From Novosphingobium sp. 9 (GTDB lineage: Bacteria > Pseudomonadota > Alphaproteobacteria > Sphingomonadales > Sphingomonadaceae): 64,000 nt of DNA. The notes under the pieces were generated by a model. It had not been told where the DNA came from, did no database searches, and saw only the letters and a program-made list of their open reading frames with translations. Positions 38,391-46,335 of the stretch are shown here, in pieces (position 1 is the stretch's first letter; each line of letters begins with the position of its first letter). Location of the stretch: assembly GCF_025340265.1 (NCBI RefSeq), contig NZ_CP022707.1, positions 434,001 to 498,000 on the forward strand, written 5' to 3'. The translations under genes were made by a program, and so were the position numbers.

Positions 38391-39398
38391 ATGACTGACC
38401 TTCGCCTGCTGCAGCATCGCGCGCCGGATGGCTCGCGTTCCGTGATCTTCGCACAAGGGCCGAGCGCCCGCTTCCTCAAGGGCCCTGCCTCGATCCGCGA
38501 ACTGGCGCTGGCCGCCATCGCTGCCGGGCAGACCCTGGCCGAAGCGGCTGCGGCTTGCGAAGCAGGCGAGGCGGTCGACATCGCCGCCGAACTGGCGGCA
38601 GGCAACCTGCTTGCCCCCATCGACCATGCCGACGCGGCCCACGTCCTGCTGACCGGCACCGGCCTGACCCACCTCGGCTCGGCCGAAGGTCGCGACAAGA
38701 TGCACAAGGCCGCTGCTTCGGCTGCCGAAACCGGCGCGCATGTCACCGATTCGATGCGCATGTTCCTCGAGGGTCTCGAAGGCGGCAAGCCCGCAGCCGG
38801 CGAAGTCGGCCAGCAGCCCGAATGGTTCTACAAGGGCGACGGATCGCAGCTCGTCGGCCCCGGCGAAACGCTGACCATGCCTGCATTCGCCAAGGACGGC
38901 GGCGAGGAGCCGGAACTGGCCGGTATCTACCTGATCGGCGAAGACGGCACTCCCTACCGCCTCGGTCTCGCGCTTGCCAACGAGTTCTCGGACCATGTGA
39001 CCGAGCGCCACAACTACCTCTGGCTCGCGCACTCGAAGCTGCGTCAGGCTGCGCTTGGCCCCGAGCTGCTGATCGGCACGCCGCCCGCCGCCATCGAGGG
39101 CACCAGCAAGATCGTCCGCAACGGCGAGACGCTGTGGGAAAAGCCGTTCCTGTCGGGCGAGGCGAACATGTCGCACACCTTCGCCAACCTGGAACATCAC
39201 CACTTCAAGTACGACCTGTTCCGCCGCGCCGGCGACGTGCATGTCCACTTCTTCGGCACGGCAACGCTTTCGTTCAGCGACGGCATCGAGACGCTGGAAG
39301 GCGACGTGTTCGAGATTTCAGCCGCGCCCTTCACCCTGCCGCTCGCCAGCCCGCTGGCCCGTGCCGCAGAGCACACCGTTGTCGTGAAGGCGCTCTGA
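38391..39398 (+). CDS. AraD1-family protein, probable 2-keto-3-deoxy-L-arabonate dehydratase
   Basis: Encodes 335 residues of the FAH-type fold known as AraD1/GguC/XylX. It converts 2-keto-3-deoxy-L-arabonate to 2,5-dioxopentanoate. Landmarks are TGTGLTHLGSAEGRDKMHK, PEWFYKGDGSQLVGPGE, VTERHNYLWLAHSKLRQ and MSHTFANLEHHHFKYDLF, all strongly conserved in this family. The ATG at 38391 has GGGAGAG upstream. It is placed between the semialdehyde dehydrogenase and the sugar dehydrogenase, that is, the pathway step sits beside the next one. Confidence 0.88.
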   Translation: MTDLRLLQHRAPDGSRSVIFAQGPSARFLKGPASIRELALAAIAAGQTLAEAAAACEAGEAVDIAAELAAGNLLAPIDHADAAHVLLTGTGLTHLGSAEGRDKMHKAAASAAETGAHVTDSMRMFLEGLEGGKPAAGEVGQQPEWFYKGDGSQLVGPGETLTMPAFAKDGGEEPELAGIYLIGEDGTPYRLGLALANEFSDHVTERHNYLWLAHSKLRQAALGPELLIGTPPAAIEGTSKIVRNGETLWEKPFLSGEANMSHTFANLEHHHFKYDLFRRAGDVHVHFFGTATLSFSDGIETLEGDVFEISAAPFTLPLASPLARAAEHTVVVKAL

Positions 39399-39401
39399 GC
39401 C

Positions 39402-40328
39402 ATGGACCCGATCCGCATCGCCGTCGTTGGCATCGGCAAGATCGCGCGCGACCAGCACCTGCCCGCGATCGCCGGTAATTCGGCCTTCTCGCTGGCGGCT
39501 ACGGTCAGCCCGCGCGATCCGGGGCCGGGCACGGTCGCGCACTTCAAGGACTTCGACACGCTGCTGGCCGAAGGCCCGGCGTTCGACGCGGTGGCGCTCT
39601 GCACGCCGCCGCAGGTCCGCTACGACCTGGCCGCGCAGGCCCTGCGCGCAGGCGTCCACACCTTCCTTGAGAAGCCGCCGGGCGCCACGCTCTCCGAAGT
39701 GATGGCCCTGAATGCGCTCGCCGAGAAGACCGGCGTCACGCTGTTCGCCTCGTGGCACTCGCGCTTTGCCGCCGGTGTCGCGCCCGCCAAGGCCTGGCTG
39801 GCCGAACGCCGCATCGACGCGGTGCGGATCGCCTGGCGCGAGGACGTGCGCGTGTGGCATCCGGGGCAGGACTGGATCTGGGAGCCGGGTGGCCTCGGCG
39901 TCTTCGATCCGGGCATCAACGCGCTCTCGATCCTCACGCATATCATGCCGCGCCCGGTATTCCTGCAGTCGGCAACGCTCAGCCTGCCCGCCAACCGCGC
40001 CGCACCGATCGCTGCCGACATCCACTTCCGCGACACCGCCGGCGCACCGATCCACATGGACCTCGACTGGCGCCAGACCGGCCCGCAATCGTGGGACATT
40101 GAGGTGGAGACCGACGCGGGCCTGCTCAAGCTCGCCAATGGCGGCGCCGTGCTGACCCTGCCTTCGGGCGTGCAGCATGCCGAAGATCTGGAATATCCGG
40201 GCCTCTACGCACGCTTCGCCAACCTGATCCGGGGTGGCCGCAGCGATGTCGATCTCGACCCGTTCCGCCTCGTCGCTGATGCGTTCCTGCGCGGCAAGCG
40301 GATCGCGGTGGAAGAATTCCACGACTGA
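39402..40328 (+). CDS. Gfo/Idh/MocA-family sugar dehydrogenase, probable L-arabinose/D-galactose 1-dehydrogenase
   Basis: Encodes 308 residues, the length of the Azospirillum L-arabinose 1-dehydrogenase. The Rossmann start is PIRIAVVGIGKIARDQHLPAI. The catalytic lysine block is FLEKPPGATLSE. WEPGGLGVFDPGINALSI holds the catalytic aspartate and asparagine. It oxidises the C1 of L-arabinose or D-galactose to the lactone with NAD(P)+. These two sugars share C2-C4 stereochemistry, and known members use both. It begins three bases after the AraD1 stop. Confidence 0.88.
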   Translation: MDPIRIAVVGIGKIARDQHLPAIAGNSAFSLAATVSPRDPGPGTVAHFKDFDTLLAEGPAFDAVALCTPPQVRYDLAAQALRAGVHTFLEKPPGATLSEVMALNALAEKTGVTLFASWHSRFAAGVAPAKAWLAERRIDAVRIAWREDVRVWHPGQDWIWEPGGLGVFDPGINALSILTHIMPRPVFLQSATLSLPANRAAPIAADIHFRDTAGAPIHMDLDWRQTGPQSWDIEVETDAGLLKLANGGAVLTLPSGVQHAEDLEYPGLYARFANLIRGGRSDVDLDPFRLVADAFLRGKRIAVEEFHD

Positions 40329-40372
40329 ACACGACGTACCCCAGCACACAATTCCCTGGGAGGGGGCAGACA

Positions 40373-41947
40373 ATGACGACAATCACCCGCAACCTGCGCC
40401 GCGCTGGCCTCGCGCTGCTCATGGCCGGATCGGCGCTGGCGGCGCCGATTCAGGCTGACACCGGCGGCACGCCGACCACCGCGACGCTCGACGCCGCGCA
40501 TCCGGGGCCGGAGTACCACAAGGAAATCTTCACGCAGTTCGCCGAGCATCTCGGCAACGGCATCTATGGGGGCCTGTGGGTCGGCAAGGGCAGCAAGATC
40601 CCCAATACCAACGGCTTCCGCAACGATGTCGTCTCGGCGCTGCGCGAGTTGCAGGTGCCCGTCATCCGCTGGCCGGGCGGCTGCTTCGCCGACGAGTACC
40701 ACTGGCGTGAAGGCGTCGGCCCGCAGAACACCCGCCCGGTCAAGGTCAACACCCACTGGGGCGGCGTGACCGAGCCAAATACCGTGGGCACCGACGAATA
40801 TTTCGAGCTGCTGCGTCAGGTCGGCGCCGAGGCCTATGTTTCGGGCAATGTCGGCGATGCCGCACCGCGCGAAATGGCCGAGTGGGTCGAATACATGACT
40901 GCCCCTGCCGGTTCGCTGGCGGACGAGCGCGGCAAGAACGGCCACAAGGCGCCGTACAAGCTCGCCTACTTCGGCATCGGCAACGAACTGTGGGGTTGCG
41001 GCGGCAGCATGCGGCCCGAATTCGCCGCCGACGAAACGCGCCGCTACGCAACGTTCGTCAAGGTGCCGGACGGCACCAAGACGCTCAAGATCGCGTCCGG
41101 CGCCAATGTCGACGACTATAACTGGACCGACACGATGATGCGGATCGCCGGCGACAAGGTCGACGGTCTCTCGCTCCACTACTACACGCTGCCCGGTGGC
41201 GGCTGGCCGCCGCATGCCGACCCGATCAACTTCACCGAAGCGGACTGGGCCGACACGCTGTGGAACGCCGAGCACATCGACGAGCTGATCACCAAGCACT
41301 CGGCGATCATGGACAAGTACGATCCCGCCAAGCGCGTGATGCTGGCCGTGGACGAATGGGGCACCTGGTTCGCACAGGATCCGGGCACGCATCCTGGTTT
41401 CCTGCGCCAGCAGAACACCCTGCGTGACGCGCTGGTCGCCTCCACCACGCTCGACATCTTCGCCAAGCACGCCGACCGCGTGCGCATGAGCGCCATCGCC
41501 CAGATGGTGAACGTGCTGCAGGCGATGATCCTGACCGACGGCTCGAAGATGGTGAAGACCCCGACCTATTGGGTCTACGACATGTACAAGCCGTGGCAGG
41601 ACGCAACCGTGCTGCCGATCAAGATCGACGGGCCGAACTATGCCGCCGGCAAGTTCACGATGCCTGCCGTCAGCGGCTCGACGGTGAAGGCCAAGGACGG
41701 CCTGATCCATGTAGCGCTGTCGAACCTCGATCCCAACCAGCCCAACACCGTGACGATCGCGCTTGATGGCGTGAACGCCAGCAGTGTCGACGGCACGATC
41801 CTGACCGCCGCCGCGATGAACGCGCACAATACCTTCGAGGCCCCCGAGGCGATCAAGCCCGCCGCGTTCTCGGCTGCGCGTCTTGAGGGCGGCAAGCTGG
41901 TGGTGACGCTGCCCGCGAAGTCGGTCGTGGTGCTGACGCTGCGATGA
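40373..41947 (+). CDS. Secreted GH51 alpha-L-arabinofuranosidase
   Basis: Encodes 524 residues. A signal peptide (RRAGLALLMAGSALAAPIQA) precedes a GH51 barrel. The acid/base glutamate is in FGIGNELWGCGG and the nucleophile glutamate in AVDEWGTWF. RWPGGCFADEYHWREGVGP is the family signature. GH51 enzymes release arabinofuranose from arabinan, arabinoxylan and short oligomers. Most bacterial GH51 enzymes are cytoplasmic, so the export signal is notable: the sugar would be released in the periplasm, matching a permease for monosaccharide. The gene overlaps dgoK by four bases (ATGA). Confidence 0.95.
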   Translation: MTTITRNLRRAGLALLMAGSALAAPIQADTGGTPTTATLDAAHPGPEYHKEIFTQFAEHLGNGIYGGLWVGKGSKIPNTNGFRNDVVSALRELQVPVIRWPGGCFADEYHWREGVGPQNTRPVKVNTHWGGVTEPNTVGTDEYFELLRQVGAEAYVSGNVGDAAPREMAEWVEYMTAPAGSLADERGKNGHKAPYKLAYFGIGNELWGCGGSMRPEFAADETRRYATFVKVPDGTKTLKIASGANVDDYNWTDTMMRIAGDKVDGLSLHYYTLPGGGWPPHADPINFTEADWADTLWNAEHIDELITKHSAIMDKYDPAKRVMLAVDEWGTWFAQDPGTHPGFLRQQNTLRDALVASTTLDIFAKHADRVRMSAIAQMVNVLQAMILTDGSKMVKTPTYWVYDMYKPWQDATVLPIKIDGPNYAAGKFTMPAVSGSTVKAKDGLIHVALSNLDPNQPNTVTIALDGVNASSVDGTILTAAAMNAHNTFEAPEAIKPAAFSAARLEGGKLVVTLPAKSVVVLTLR

Positions 41948-42882
41948 GCACCTCGGGCGCCACTGCTGTCGTCGGCGATTGGGGCACTACCCGCCTGCGC
42001 CTCTTCCGCCTCGATACGGCGGGAGAGGTGGTGGCGCGGGTGGACGGCCCCGGCGTCGGGACGCTCGATCCGGCCAGTGCGCGCGCCGCACTGGCCGAGC
42101 GGCTCTCCGCATGGGTAGCCGAGGCGCCAATCTCGGACGTGCTGATCTGCGGCATGGCAGGCACCCCGCGCGCGCTCGTCGCGGCGGGCTATGCGCCCTG
42201 CCCGGTGGATCTGGACGGCTGGCTGGCCTCGCGCACCGAAACCGATGTGGCAGGCATTCCGGTGGCCGTTTTGCCCGGCCTTTCATGGCGTTCGGCAGAG
42301 GGCGTGCCCGAAGTCATGCGCGGCGAGGAGACCCAGGTCTTCGGCGCCATCGCGCTGAACCCCGAACTCGGCAAGGGCCGCCACCTGATCGTGCTGCCGG
42401 GCACCCATACCAAGTGGGTGGAACTGATCGACGGCACGATCACCGGCTACCGCACCTGCCCCACGGGCGAGACCTTCGCGCTGCTCTGTGGCCATTCGAC
42501 GATGGGCGGTGACGATGCGGGCAATGGCTCGTTCGACGAAGGCTTTGCGCGCGGGCTGGAACGCGCCGCCGAACCTGCGATCGGCGCGCTGTTCGAGGCG
42601 CGTGCTGCGCGCATGCTCGATGGCCGCTCAAGCGAATGGTCACGCGGCTATCTTTCGGGCGTGCTGATCGGCGGAGAGATCGCCAGCCAGACCGAAAGCG
42701 CTGCCGATGTGGTGCTGATCGGTGATCCGAAACTCACCGGGCTTTACGAGCGCGCGCTGGCGGCGCAGGGACTGGGCGCAACGACTATCGAAGGCGATGC
42801 CGCCGTCCTCGCGGGCCTTCGCATCGCGCAGGCGCATGCGGCTCAAAACGTGGCCCGTAACACCTCTGGAGATTCCCAATGA
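41944..42882 (+). CDS. dgoK: 2-dehydro-3-deoxygalactonokinase
   Basis: Encodes 312 residues. It phosphorylates 2-keto-3-deoxygalactonate with ATP, a step of the De Ley-Doudoroff galactose route. The ATP site starts at VGDWGTTRLRLFRLD. MRGEETQVFGAI, VLPGTHTKWVELIDG and GYRTCPTGETFALLCGHS are conserved blocks of DgoK. It is translationally coupled to the GH51 gene before it and overlaps dgoA by four bases after it. Confidence 0.93.
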   Translation: MSTSGATAVVGDWGTTRLRLFRLDTAGEVVARVDGPGVGTLDPASARAALAERLSAWVAEAPISDVLICGMAGTPRALVAAGYAPCPVDLDGWLASRTETDVAGIPVAVLPGLSWRSAEGVPEVMRGEETQVFGAIALNPELGKGRHLIVLPGTHTKWVELIDGTITGYRTCPTGETFALLCGHSTMGGDDAGNGSFDEGFARGLERAAEPAIGALFEARAARMLDGRSSEWSRGYLSGVLIGGEIASQTESAADVVLIGDPKLTGLYERALAAQGLGATTIEGDAAVLAGLRIAQAHAAQNVARNTSGDSQ

Positions 42883-43517
42883 CCAAGGCCCTGACCGTCA
42901 ACGAGGTTCTGGCACAAGGCGCCGTTCCCGTGGTCGCCATCCTGCGTGGCGTGCGTACCGAAGAGGCCGTTGCCATCGGCGAGGCGCTCGTCGCCGCAGG
43001 CGTGCGGCTGATCGAGGTGCCGTTCAATTCGCCCGATCCAGCGGGCTCGATCGCCGCGATGGTCGCCGCGATGGGAGACCGCGCGGCGATCGGCGGCGGC
43101 ACCGTGACCAGCCCGGCACTGGCCGACGAACTCGCCGATGCAGGCGGCACGTTCATGGTTTCGCCCAATACCGATCCTACCGTCATCGCCCGCTCGCTGG
43201 AGCGCGGCATGGACGTGCTGCCCGGCTTTCTCACTCCGACCGAAGCCTTCGCGGCTGTCGGCGCGGGCGCGCGCGATCTCAAGCTGTTCCCCGGCTCTGT
43301 GCTGGGCAGCGGCTATGTGAAGGCGGTGCGCGAAGTGCTGCCGCGTGACTGCCGCGTCTGGGCGGTCGGCGGCGTCGGCCCGGCCAATGTCGCCGAGTTC
43401 CGCGCCGCAGGCGTGTTCGGCATCGGCGTGGGCGGGAGCCTCTACAAGCCGGGTGACAGCGCCGAGGTGGTCGGAGAACGCGCCGCCGCGCTGGTCGCGG
43501 CCTGGTCGGCCTGCTGA
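42879..43517 (+). CDS. dgoA: 2-dehydro-3-deoxy-6-phosphogalactonate aldolase
   Basis: Encodes 212 residues of a class I KDPG/KDPGal aldolase. The glutamate is in VRLIEVPFNSPDP, and the Schiff-base lysine is in ARDLKLFPGSVLG. IGGGTV and FMVSPNTDPTVI match the family core. It splits 2-keto-3-deoxy-6-phosphogalactonate into pyruvate and glyceraldehyde-3-phosphate. The S-P-N-T loop and the adjacent DgoK favour the galactose enzyme over the Entner-Doudoroff Eda. Confidence 0.9.
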   Translation: MTKALTVNEVLAQGAVPVVAILRGVRTEEAVAIGEALVAAGVRLIEVPFNSPDPAGSIAAMVAAMGDRAAIGGGTVTSPALADELADAGGTFMVSPNTDPTVIARSLERGMDVLPGFLTPTEAFAAVGAGARDLKLFPGSVLGSGYVKAVREVLPRDCRVWAVGGVGPANVAEFRAAGVFGIGVGGSLYKPGDSAEVVGERAAALVAAWSAC

Positions 43518-43540
43518 CGAAGCCACGCTTCAGGGAGAGA

Positions 43541-44578
43541 ATGATCATGATCGGTAGGAACACACTGCGGGCAGTCTGCACCGCAGCCCTGATCGCGTTG
43601 GCGCTTCCCGCGTCGGGCGGCGCGCAGGCTCCGGAAGGCACAAACACGCTGAACGACCGGCTGACCGGCGCGATCACCCCGGTCCACGATCCGGTGATCA
43701 TCCGCGAAGGCCAGACCTACCACGTCTACAACACCATCGGGCGCTACATCGGCGAGAAAACCTCGACCGATCTCGTCCACTGGGTCAATGCGGGGCCGGT
43801 GTTCGACACCCTGCCCGCATGGGCGACCAAGGCCGTGCCCGGCACCGAAGGCATCTGGGCGCCCGACATCTCCTACGAGAACGGCGAGTACCGGCTGTAT
43901 TACGCGGTCTCGACCTTCGGCTCGAACCGCTCTGCGGTGGGGCTTGCCACCAGCCCGACACTGGATCGGTCTTCCGCGAACTATCACTGGACCGACCACG
44001 GCCTTGTCGTGATGTCGACCGAAGCGGACGATTTCAACGCCATCGACCCGAACTTCGTCAAGGACGCGCAGGGCGGCCAATGGCTGACGCTGGGCAGCTT
44101 CTGGACCGGGATCAAGCTGTTCAGGCTCGATCCGAAAACCGGCAAGCCCGCGTCGGGCACCAAGCCGATCTCGCTGGCCCGCCGTCCTGTTCCGGCAGGC
44201 GCGCCCGACGCGATCGAGGCGCCGTTCATCCTCCCGCACGGCGGCTGGTACTACCTGCTGACCTCGTTCGATTACTGCTGCAAGGGCGTGAACAGCACTT
44301 ATTACACAGTGATCTCGCGCTCGCGTAGCGTCACCGGGCCGTACCTTGGCAAGGATGGCAGCAAGGCGCTGGAAGGCGGCGGCAGCGTGCTGGTCCGCGC
44401 CGACCTGAAGGAGAAGGGACGCTTCCGCGGCCCCGGCCATCCCGGCGCTTTCACCGATACCGACGGCACGACCTACCTCGTCTATCACGCTTACGACAAG
44501 CAGCACGAGGGCGCACCCACGCTGCGCATCGCGCCGCTGATCTGGGGCGCGGACGGCTGGCCCGTCGCCCGATACTGA
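43541..44578 (+). CDS. Secreted GH43 endo-arabinanase-like enzyme
   Basis: Encodes 345 residues with a signal peptide (TAALIALALPASGGAQA). The five-bladed GH43 propeller has the base aspartate in TPVHDPVII, the transition-state aspartate in NAIDPNFVKD and the acid glutamate in DAIEAPFILPH. IWAPDISYENGEYRLYYA and GPGHPGAFTDTDG are typical of arabinan endo-1,5-alpha-L-arabinosidases (GH43 subfamily 4/5-like). It should cut the alpha-1,5 arabinan backbone. It starts 23 bases after dgoA and ends at an intrinsic terminator. Confidence 0.9.
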   Translation: MIMIGRNTLRAVCTAALIALALPASGGAQAPEGTNTLNDRLTGAITPVHDPVIIREGQTYHVYNTIGRYIGEKTSTDLVHWVNAGPVFDTLPAWATKAVPGTEGIWAPDISYENGEYRLYYAVSTFGSNRSAVGLATSPTLDRSSANYHWTDHGLVVMSTEADDFNAIDPNFVKDAQGGQWLTLGSFWTGIKLFRLDPKTGKPASGTKPISLARRPVPAGAPDAIEAPFILPHGGWYYLLTSFDYCCKGVNSTYYTVISRSRSVTGPYLGKDGSKALEGGGSVLVRADLKEKGRFRGPGHPGAFTDTDGTTYLVYHAYDKQHEGAPTLRIAPLIWGADGWPVARY

Positions 44579-44601
44579 CCTGATTACCGAACCCACCTGA
44601 C

Positions 44602-44645
44602 GGCGCATCGCCCGGTTCCCCGAAGCGGGTGATGCGTCCTTTTTG
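44602..44645 (+). terminator. Intrinsic terminator between the two GH43 genes
   Basis: GCGCATC-GCCCG pairs with CGGGT-GATGCG around a loop GTTCCCCGAAG, followed by TCCTTTTTGG. It lies 24 bases after the first GH43 stop, so the second GH43 gene needs either read-through or its own promoter in 44646-44701. Confidence 0.75.
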
Positions 44646-44701
44646 GCTTACGACCTGCCCCCAAGCATCGGCAGGCACCCCGACATGGAAGAGGACGAAA
44701 C

Positions 44702-46150
44702 ATGGCATTCACCCTGACGCGCCGCCATTTCGCCGCCGGCACCGCGCTGCTGCCCATCGCCTGCACGGGAAACGGCAAGACCATCATTGGTGACACCGGA
44801 CCGGTCCACCAGCCCGCACTGGCTGCCCCCGACATCGACAACCCAGTGGTCAAGAACCGCGCCGACGCGCAGGTCTTCCGCCATACCGACGGCTGGTATT
44901 ACCTCACTGGCTCTGTGCCCGAATACGACCGTCTCGTGCTGCGCCGCGCCCGCACGCTGGAAGGCCTGCATGACGCCGAGGAGCGCGTGCTGTGGCGCCA
45001 TGCCGCCAGCGGTCCGATGTCCGGCTTCATCTGGGCGCCCGAACTCCACCTCGTCGATGGGCACTGGACGATGTATTTCGCGGCAGGCCCCAGCGGCGGC
45101 GGCGAGGACGTGTTCCGCATCCGCACCTATGCCGTAATCTGCGACGGGCCGGACCCGATGACCGGCAACTGGTCGGTTCTGGGCGAGTTCAAGGCGCCGT
45201 GGGACAGCTTCAACCTCGATTCGACCAGCTTCGTCCATCGCGGCATCCGCTATTTCTGCTGGGCGCAGCGCGAACCGGGGATCGAGACGAACTCCAACCT
45301 CTATCTTGCGCCCATGGCCTCTGCCCTGACGCTGGCAGCAAAGCCGGTGCGCCTGACCGTGCCGACGCTGCCTTGGGAAATCCGGGGGTACAAGGTGAAC
45401 GAGGCACCCTCATTCCTCGAACATCAGGGCCGGGTGTTCATCAGCTATTCCGCCTCCGCCACCGATGCCCGCTATTGCTTGGGCCTGCTGTGGGCCAAAG
45501 CGGACGCAAACCTGATGGATGCGGCCAGCTGGACCAAATCGCCCGAGCCGGTCTTCGTCACCTGCCCGGAAACCGGCGTCTACGGCCCCGGTCACAACAG
45601 CTTCACCACCGATCTCGAAGGCCACACCATGCTCGTCTACCACGGGCGTGACTATGAAAAAATCGAAGGCGATCCGCTGTTCGATCCCAACCGCCACACC
45701 CGCGTCCAGCGGCTCTATTTCAAGCCCGATGGCATGCCCGATTTCGGCGTGCCGGTCGGCAATGGACCGATGCCCGAACGCTTCCTTTCGGCCAATGGAA
45801 ACGATGCCTACCTGGCGCATCAGAGCACCGATCTGATCGTGGGCGCCGCACCGTTGCCCAACACCCAGTTCCGCAGCCTCGATGCAGGGGACGGCACCGT
45901 CCATCTCTCGCCGATCCTGCTGCGCGACCATGTTCTGGCCGCAGACGTCAGCGGCGCGGTGAAACTCGTCCCGCTCGCCAGCGTCGCCGCCAATCCCGCA
46001 GCCGGGCGCTTCCGTCGGGTTGCCGGGAGCGGCAGAAACGCAGTGCGATTCGTCTGTGAAGGGCATGAGGGACTCGCGCTGGCGGCGGGCAAAACCGGCG
46101 TCACACTGGCGGCGGCGAGCAGCCCGGCAGCGCAGTGGCAGGCCGATTGA
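44702..46150 (+). CDS. Secreted GH43 enzyme with C-terminal AbfB-like domain
   Basis: Encodes 482 residues. The N-terminus MAFTLTRRHFAAGTALLPIAC has twin arginines and a possible lipobox cysteine at about 21, so it may be a Tat-exported lipoprotein. The GH43 propeller reads NRADAQVFRHTDGWYYLTG (base Asp), FIWAPELHLVDGHWTMYF, and YKVNEAPSFLEHQGRVFISYS with the acid glutamate. From about residue 375 a separate module begins (FRSLDAGDGTVHLSP, VRFVCEGHEGLALA) that resembles the beta-trefoil AbfB/CBM42 arabinose-binding domain. It probably removes arabinofuranosyl side chains. Intact. Confidence 0.85.
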   Translation: MAFTLTRRHFAAGTALLPIACTGNGKTIIGDTGPVHQPALAAPDIDNPVVKNRADAQVFRHTDGWYYLTGSVPEYDRLVLRRARTLEGLHDAEERVLWRHAASGPMSGFIWAPELHLVDGHWTMYFAAGPSGGGEDVFRIRTYAVICDGPDPMTGNWSVLGEFKAPWDSFNLDSTSFVHRGIRYFCWAQREPGIETNSNLYLAPMASALTLAAKPVRLTVPTLPWEIRGYKVNEAPSFLEHQGRVFISYSASATDARYCLGLLWAKADANLMDAASWTKSPEPVFVTCPETGVYGPGHNSFTTDLEGHTMLVYHGRDYEKIEGDPLFDPNRHTRVQRLYFKPDGMPDFGVPVGNGPMPERFLSANGNDAYLAHQSTDLIVGAAPLPNTQFRSLDAGDGTVHLSPILLRDHVLAADVSGAVKLVPLASVAANPAAGRFRRVAGSGRNAVRFVCEGHEGLALAAGKTGVTLAAASSPAAQWQAD

Positions 46151-46156
46151 TCGCGA

Positions 46157-46172
46157 ATATGTCTGACAATTG
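46157..46172. promoter_or_regulatory. Putative GntR operator C
   Basis: ATATGTCTGACAATTG; the core TGTC-T-GACA is the most symmetrical copy of the motif. It lies six bases after the second GH43 stop and overlaps the first arm of the long hairpin that follows. Confidence 0.5.
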
Positions 46173-46228
46173 TTGCAGGAAATCGCGGTTTGCGACTTTC
46201 CTGCAACAAAGCTGAGAGCTTTTTGCAG
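46170..46228 (+). promoter_or_regulatory. Two mutually exclusive hairpins in the TonB-receptor leader (possible attenuator)
   Basis: Arm 1 TTGTTGCAGGAAA (46170-46182) pairs perfectly over 13 bases with arm 2 TTTCCTGCAACAA (46197-46209), with an inner TCGC/GCGA stem. Arm 2 plus the next bases, CTGCAACAAAGCT, can instead pair with arm 3 AGCTTTTTGCAG (46217-46228) with one bulge. Only one of the two structures can form, as in attenuators. Alternatively the first hairpin simply ends the GH43 transcript or protects its 3' end. Confidence 0.5.
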
Positions 46229-46255
46229 TCCAGCGTACATTTCCTCTTGCGTGAA

Positions 46256-46274
46256 ATAACTCCGACAAATAATT
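46256..46274. promoter_or_regulatory. Putative GntR operator D (before the TonB receptor)
   Basis: ATAACTCCGACAAATAATT; the minus strand reads AATTATTTGTCGGAGTTAT. A partial inverted copy, CCGGAGTAAT, starts at 46278, giving ACTCCG and CGGAGT arms 13 bases apart. It is 62 bases upstream of the receptor ATG. Confidence 0.6.
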
Positions 46275-46335
46275 AGCCGGAGTAATCACGAGGGGCATGG
46301 TATCGGCCAGCCCCAAAACTTGGGAGGGTTGGACC

